Shown in pieces: positions 58,636-64,000 of a stretch of DNA of 64,000 nucleotides. The position numbers and the translations under genes were made by a program. The notes under the pieces were generated by a model. That model was not told the origin of the DNA. It did no database searches and saw nothing but the letters and a program-made list of their open reading frames with translations. Position 1 is the stretch's first letter. Every line of letters begins with the position of its first letter. Origin of the DNA: Papaver somniferum (Eukaryota > Streptophyta > Magnoliopsida > Ranunculales > Papaveraceae); the NCBI RefSeq assembly GCF_003573695.1, contig NC_039362.1:6362088-6426087 (forward strand), written 5' to 3'.

Positions 58636-58787
58636 TAGCTTGTTTTCTAGGAATTCAGTTGACCAATGACACGCTAGAATTAATATATGAATTGCTCTAC
58701 ACTAGCATGCGATATGTTGAGGAGAGGGTTTATTCAAGAATCAAGGTATGAGATAATGGAAGCATCATACTCGTTCTGAATATTGGT

Positions 58788-58985
58788 GGTGTATAGTCAG
58801 GTAACAACAAATAGTGTGACGTCCTGAAGACGTTATCGCTCTATACAACAACAATATGTCTAGGATCCACCCAATCGTTAGGAGATTCTATACACGTTCT
58901 CTCTACATAGCCAGGGAACAACAAACAATATGACGTCCTGAAGACGTTAACGCTTTATACTAGCATACAATATGTCTAGGAGCCG
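58788..58985. repeat. Tandem duplication of about 120 bases in LTR J
   Basis: Two units with ATAGTCAGGTAACAACAAA (or CATAGCCAGGGAACAACAAA), TGACGTCCTGAAGACGTTA and CAATATGTCTAGGA. Confidence 0.7.
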
Positions 58986-59214
58986 TCCAATAATTTTGAT
59001 TCTACGTAAAGGTGATGATTAAATATGCAAAGTGTCGAAATATCACCTGAGAGGCTTTTCGAGGGACATATTCATCATATCTCTGAGAGGATGCTCGCTC
59101 AGTCAGATACGGATCATAAAATATGAGTTTGGCATACATTTCTGAAGCCGGGTCAGAAACATGCAGTATCATGATTTTACGATTTTAACCTTTGTCGAAA
59201 ATCCACCATCAACA

Positions 59215-59640
59215 TTAAGTCCCCTGCTTAGTGAGGGACAGTCATGTTCCGTAGTAAGCACTAGATGGTGATTTTCCAGTAGACGAGATAAGTAGCTGAA
59301 CTTAGTCGTAAATGCATTTCCAGAATCCCCGATTTGTTCCAATGGTGTCATGTACAAGCAAATGCCTGGATAAGGAATCTGGTGGTATGATAGAGTGTTA
59401 TCTCGTGAGCACGGAGAGATGAGGCGCCGCTGGTTCGGGCGATTGGTCGGTTTAGCGCACGGGCCCAGACCAAAAAGGAAATCCTTGTTTAATTAGGTTT
59501 TGGAAATAAAATTTTTGTAAAAGGGAAGAAACCTTTTTGTTTTGGTAAAGTTCATGAATTGTTCATAAAAAACAAAGAATCTCATGTGTATATGCATGCG
59601 TAGCTTTTCATAAAAAAAATTACTTTAGGAAACGGACGTC
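59215..59640 (-). other. Purine tract and remnant interior of element J
   Basis: 59215-59230 on the minus strand is TAAGCAGGGGACTTAA, the polypurine tract. The following bases resemble the 3' untranslated part of G (TAGATGGTGA region) and then lose similarity; no coding region survives. Confidence 0.5.
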
Positions 59641-59989
59641 TGTCCGTCCGTTAGCTTAAGAAACGAGCAATAATCTCTAACATGGGCAAAGGTTATTTTT
59701 TGAATAGATGGTCTAATAGTAGTGATGAAAATTTTGTTTATGAGCTTTTATGCAAACACAACTTTATTTTGAATATGCGGATTTTTCCAAAAAAAAAAAA
59801 ACTCTTGATCCATAAGCGAATGCTCGTTCTAGCGAATTTTTTTAATTACATGAGTTATTCACGTCAAATTTTTTATTAAAATCAAATATTGATTTTTCGA
59901 ATGATCGTTGAAAATATTTCTAAACTTTCACAATTTGATAGTGGATGTTCACGTCCAAAAAAATATGAGAAGATAAATGGGTTCTTAAT

Positions 59990-61247
59990 ACAAATATTAT
60001 TCAAAAACCCACAAATATTCAAGAACCTGGTCCATAGAGGGTAAAAGAGTTAATAACTCCTGAAGATAAATGGGACCAAGTTAAACTGGATAACTATTTC
60101 GATACAGACATAAAAGCAAAACTTCTAGCCGTATCTCCAAAAAGACAAGAACAAGACAAAATAAGATGGCAACATCACCCTTCAGGAATCTTCTCGACAA
60201 AAAATATATACAACTTTCTCATTAATTAGGATATGGAGAACAATAACTCTAATTTTTTCCCATGGAAAAAGATTTGGAAGATTCAAGCAATACCGAGGAT
60301 CAAATTATTCGTCTGGAAAATAGCCCAAAAGGCCATCCCAACTTATTCAAGAATTGGAGTGCATAATACAGACATAAACATAGAGTAACCAATGTGTAAT
60401 TCTCAGAAGCAAGAAACAAAACAACATCTAATTCATTGCTTTCCTTTTGCTTGAGTTATTTGGTTCGGTCTTTCTCTAGAAGTTGTGAACGCAAAAATTT
60501 GTTCGGACTCGATAGAAAATTGCATAAAAGACTGGATCATGGAACCAGGTTTCATGCATTAGATGGATAATATCGTCACCATATTCTAATTTATTTGGAA
60601 ACATGGATGTTCGGTAGTGTTTGAAAAAATCTCTCCAAACCCAAATAACCTTATCTACAAATCAAATCAAAGGCTTCTTGTAACACAATTCTCTAACAAT
60701 GATCCAAAAAACTAATGTCCCAAAGGAAAAATGGTCTGACTTAAATTCAGCTGAACAATATTTATCATCACGGCTTTTAAAAAGGAAAATTCGACAATGG
60801 GATATGCGTTTTTACTCTACTCTATAGATAACGAGTCATTCATACACATTTTCGTTGGATCGGAGTGGGCTATTTCGGTTTTTCATGCGGAATCAAAATC
60901 ACTACTAAAACGTTTGCTTGGCTAAGTGAAAATATATTAACTAGTTTCCCAATAGTTACAGACTGCAAAATTCATGCGGAGACGGTCAATAAGTCCGGTA
61001 AAGAGTCTCTTTAGAATGCAGAAAACACCATACAAGAAACCAACTCAATTCTTGAAAAATTACCACATGCTCGGATATAGTATATAAAATGGAAATATAC
61101 GGCGAACTTACATTACAAAAGAAAAGTCGTCAAAAATATTTTCGGCATACATCGATCCAACTTCAGCTTGGGATTTTAAGATCTAAGATTATTTCGATAA
61201 AAACGATCTTACTAATCTATTGTACATATCATTTTCATAAAAAAAAT
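59990..61247 (+). pseudogene. LINE ORF2 3' fragment (zinc-binding domain and RNase H)
   Basis: Frame with many stops. 60030-60240 encodes the pre-domain ending IRWQHHPSGIFSTKNIYNFL. 60241-60480 is zf-RVT (PRIKLFVWKIAQKAIPT, PMCNSQKQETKQHLIHCFPFA). 60860-61130 is RNase H-like (VFHAESKSLLK, VTDCKIHAETVNKSG in shifted frames). Ends near an A run (61239-61246). It is from a different LINE lineage than 48580-54522, which lacks RNase H. Flanking 59641-59989 holds nothing recognisable. Confidence 0.65.
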
Positions 61248-61678
61248 CTTTCTTTATAATAAGAGACTCCCAAAAATCCACATATCGTCCCTATATTTAC
61301 TCTTGCATTTAGTGATGCCACGTCAGCATGAATTTTCCATGTCATCAACATCTGGCCACCACTGTAACAGGTACTTTATCTAAAGCCATCCATTTGGCAA
61401 CCTCAAAGATCACTTTTGAAAGATCACACCCTAGATCGAACGAGAATATAAAAACAGTAACCGGTCCCGTCTAATGAAAGTTCTACCTATTCCAATGATC
61501 GTGTAAATATGGATTAAGATACGTGATGATCGTGTCTCTTCACATTAAGATTTACGAGATTAGCAACTGTGACAGATAATCTACAAAAAGACGCAACCCC
61601 TCGAATACAGACACAACAATCACATGTTTCGAAAGTTTTAAATACACGCACTAACTTACATTCCGGAATTCCAGAAAA
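61248..61678. other. No gene seen
   Basis: AT-rich; may include badly decayed upstream Helitron helicase sequence, but no motif is legible. Confidence 0.4.
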
Positions 61679-62178
61679 ATGGACGCCGATCATGAGTGCC
61701 AGGAAGTGATTCAAGAAGCAAGTACTTTGGGATCCAGCAAGTCCTTAGGTGAAATGTTCATAACACTGCTATTGTTTTGCGAAATAACCGATGCTGCGGA
61801 AATGTGGAACCAAAATTGGAGATTACTATCTGAAGATATTCTTCATGAACAAAACTAAGAAATAGGTCATCAGGACCAAGAGATCGAGGATGAACGACTC
61901 AAACACCTGTTTTTATTTGAAAAATTGAGAAATCAATGAACCTGATCAACAGGCCACTCAAAGAATTCCCTATTCCTTGCCCTCTTCTATAGAAAAAAGA
62001 AAAGACACTCATCCATGAAGAACTAAACTACAACAAAACTCAAGTTCGAGGAGATTTCTTGCAGCTTTACAATGGATTGAACATCCATCAAAGAAACGTG
62101 TTTAAAGCTGTAAAAGAGGCAGTCGAAAAGTCATGTCATCATCTCTTGACAACTCATCTGCATGTCAGCAATATTTGA
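61679..62178 (+). pseudogene. Helitron (PIF1-like) helicase fragment
   Basis: ATG at 61679. The frame gives ECQEVIQEASTLGSSKSL, GEMFITLLLFCEITDAAEMW and LLSEDILHEQ before TAA, which match the conserved region just before the helicase ATP-binding domain in plant Helitron proteins. After shifts it continues with RLKHLFLFEKL, RPLKEFPIP, IHEELNYNKTQV and GLNIHQRNVFKAVKEAVEKS. The Walker A loop that should follow is missing. No CTRRt hairpin end was identified, so the Helitron boundaries are unknown. Confidence 0.6.
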
Positions 62179-63164
62179 AAAGTCACGATGTTAAATAAAA
62201 TGCAGTTTTATATGTCCTTTGACGAACCAACACAGACCGTTACATTTATTACAATCTGTTTCATACGGTACTTAACAACTGAAAAACCTCACTTGCCAAT
62301 CGACCTCTTCCTTTGAATGTATAAAAACACCGTAACTTTCGGTTCAGAGACAGCCAGAAAATGACCGAGAGAGGTGCTACTTGAAAAAAGAATTCTGAGG
62401 AGAGAGTCAGGAGGCGATGCATAGCCCCCAAGTAAAGAATCTTCGATATCTTCCGCTTATGCTAAGGTGACCGTGATACAGACACCTCAAGGTAAGATTT
62501 GAATATATTTGATTCCTGTAATTAAAAAGAAAAGAAAAAAGTTTTTTTTTTTTTAAACACTAATTAATAACTTAACTTCGATTATATCAGGCAATGGATA
62601 GAGGAATTATGAATTGTCAGGAGCGAAAGAAAGCTTGTAACCAGGATTTTGGTGATCGACTGCGATGTTGTGTATTTATACAGATAATAAAGAAAAGGAA
62701 TCAATACTTTAAATGTTGTGATACAGACTACAGAGTGTAAAGTGCACATGTGATGATTAGAGATGATTTTCAGATGCACTCAGTATCAGAATGTTCAAAG
62801 TGCTACGTCTGAGATATTTCATCTGTTTTGGGTGAAAACGTATCATCGACTCTTTATGTGTTAGCACCCCAAGTATCCATTGCAGCACTAGAAGAATGAC
62901 AATCGCTTTTATTGCCTTGTGTGTTCGTCAAGGTGTCTACAGTCGCATTTAGAAAAGGTTTAAATCATTATGTGTGTGGCCTTATCAGAGAAACGCATAA
63001 AATTCTGTGACAAATCACGATTGTACAGCTACAAAAGTCAAAAGAGTCCAAGGTCTGACTACTTTGATTATCAAGTTTATTTGTTTGTCTCGCATTTGCA
63101 ATTGATGATACATGTTAAGGATAACAGTCTCAGACTGTTAATATCTCCTTAATAACTTAAAATA
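62179..63164. other. No gene seen
   Basis: A CCAAT-like box and TATAAAAA (62320-62327) precede an ATG-containing stretch with only a few codons; could be an LTR or gene promoter remnant. A run of 12 T lies near 62544. Nothing else recognisable. Confidence 0.35.
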
Positions 63165-63166
63165 TA

Positions 63167-63537
63167 CTTTCTCCGTCACATTATTAAGTGATCTAGTTCA
63201 AGTTTGCATAATTTTTAAGACAAATAAAGGAAAAGTTTATATTTAAGCATTTTTTATAATTATATCCTTATGAATAATAATTAATGAAATTTTGAAATGA
63301 TTTATCTCTCAAACTACACAACGGATGTTCGCAAACTTTATATCATTGAAAATCATTTTAAAACACCCATGTAACGAATATAAACATGTCTATCAAATTA
63401 TACATATTTCTTATATTTCTTATAATCAATTAAAAGGATAATTTTAGAAATATCTCCTTGTTTAGTGATATAGGTCACTAAATAATGGAACAAAATCTAA
63501 AAGTAAATAGGTCACTTAATAGTGGGGACGGAGGGAG
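63167..63537. mobile_element. Stowaway-like MITE
   Basis: Starts CTTTCTCCGTCACATTATTAAG and ends CACTTAATAGTGGGGACGGAGGGAG, an inverted repeat with mismatches, flanked by TA on both sides. 371 bp, no ORF. It sits inside a repeated unit: the sequence before it (AATATCTCCTTAATAACTTAAAATA) and after it (ATATGGAAGGACCTCCCCACTC) appear joined at 63725-63765. Confidence 0.75.
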
Positions 63538-63539
63538 TA

Positions 63540-64000
63540 ATATGGAAGGACCTCCCCACTCATTGCCAATTGGTTTTGAGTTGGATGTCCACAAACTTTA
63601 ATTTGGTATCAGCACTAGGACCGTGTGTGAGTAGGCCCAACAGTCACCACACAACGTAGGTCCACGTGTTAGATCCAACGAGGTTACACGTGAGGGGTCA
63701 TGTTGAGGATAATAGTCCCACAAATATCCCCTTAATAACTTAAAATAAAATATGGAAGGACCTCTCCACTCGTTGCCAATTGGTTGTGAGTTGGATGCCC
63801 GTATTCTAATATGTTATCACAGCCAAGCGTTGTATGAGACGTGAGACTCAGTTGTGAGTTGGATACCCGTATTCTAATATGTTATCACAGTCAAGCCCTG
63901 TATGAGATGTGAGACCCAGTAAAATCCAATAAAACAGGCAACCATACATCAGCCCATATAAGATGTGGAACTACTCCACTTATTGTCAATTGGCTTTGAG
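63540..64000 (+). repeat. Repeated LTR/primer-site pieces
   Basis: Units with GGAAGGACCTC.CCACTC.TTGCCAATTGG, TGAGTTGGATG and then a degenerate tRNA-Met primer-like site: TTGGTATCAGCACTAGG (63603), ATGTTATCACAGCC (63812) and ATGTTATCACAGTC (63880). Reads as an array of broken LTR-plus-primer junctions; continues past the window edge. Confidence 0.5.

Larger units (their letters stand above)
55967..59214 (-). repeat. LTR of element J (3' LTR), 3.25 kb, related to G
   Basis: Minus strand starts TGTTGATGGTGGATTTTCG at 59214 and ends ...CACCCCATCAACA at 55967, a perfect 9-bp terminal inverted repeat (TGTTGATGG/CCATCAACA). The purine tract outside 59214 marks it as a 3' LTR. TATA box at 56395-56388. 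Its ends, TATA context and purine tract match element G, but the U3 is different, so J is a related family. No 5' LTR in the window. Confidence 0.7.

Overview
The window is nuclear DNA of a flowering plant, probably a eudicot with a large, repeat-rich genome. Evidence is the content (Ty3 elements of Tat and Athila-like type, an L1 LINE, Stowaway-like and MULE-like MITEs, a Helitron helicase remnant), plant-style introns and TATA boxes, and AT-rich spacers. The species cannot be named from sequence alone. No rRNA, tRNA, CRISPR or bacterial-type feature was seen. Only one region, about 45.7-46.5 kb, looks like an intact host gene: a small multi-pass membrane protein.

Layout. 1-3585: minus-strand LTR element C, cut by the window edge, inserted (outer flank CGAAG) into a short spliced minus-strand ORF at 3586-3866. 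About 5.0-15.9 kb: Tat-type Ty3 element D on the minus strand (5' LTR, gag, protease, RT, RNase H, a second RNase H, integrase) with a broken, intron-containing antisense ORF on the plus strand downstream of pol. 15.9-26.9 kb: element A (tRNA-Asp-type primer site), whose single ORF is split by the complete element B (18080-25260, 5-bp duplication GAATT). A, B and C are non-autonomous: each carries one ORF of unknown function with a shared C-terminal motif and no visible gag or pol domain.

26.9-29.6 kb is unclassified sequence with an internal duplication. 29605-44455 is element G (minus strand, duplication CCTAG). It has 2.85-kb LTRs full of tandem repeats, gag and protease remnants and an antisense ORF remnant, but no RT or integrase. 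Its 5' LTR is split by element H (39371-43887), a gag-plus-protease-only element. 44.5-48.6 kb holds the host gene and two MITEs. 48580-54522 is a near-complete but frameshifted L1 with an 11-bp duplication. 54638-55061 is a MULE-like MITE with a 9-bp duplication. 55967-59214 is a 3.2-kb LTR (J) related to G. About 60.0-61.2 kb is a plus-strand LINE 3' fragment, 61.7-62.2 kb a Helitron helicase fragment, 63167-63537 a Stowaway-like MITE, and the end is repeated LTR/primer-site pieces.

How it fits together: the window records repeated nested insertion. Order of events can be read from the junctions (A before B, G before H, the spliced ORF before C). Autonomous-type coding capacity survives only as broken copies (D, L1). 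The intact-looking ORFs belong to non-autonomous families that would need enzymes supplied in trans.
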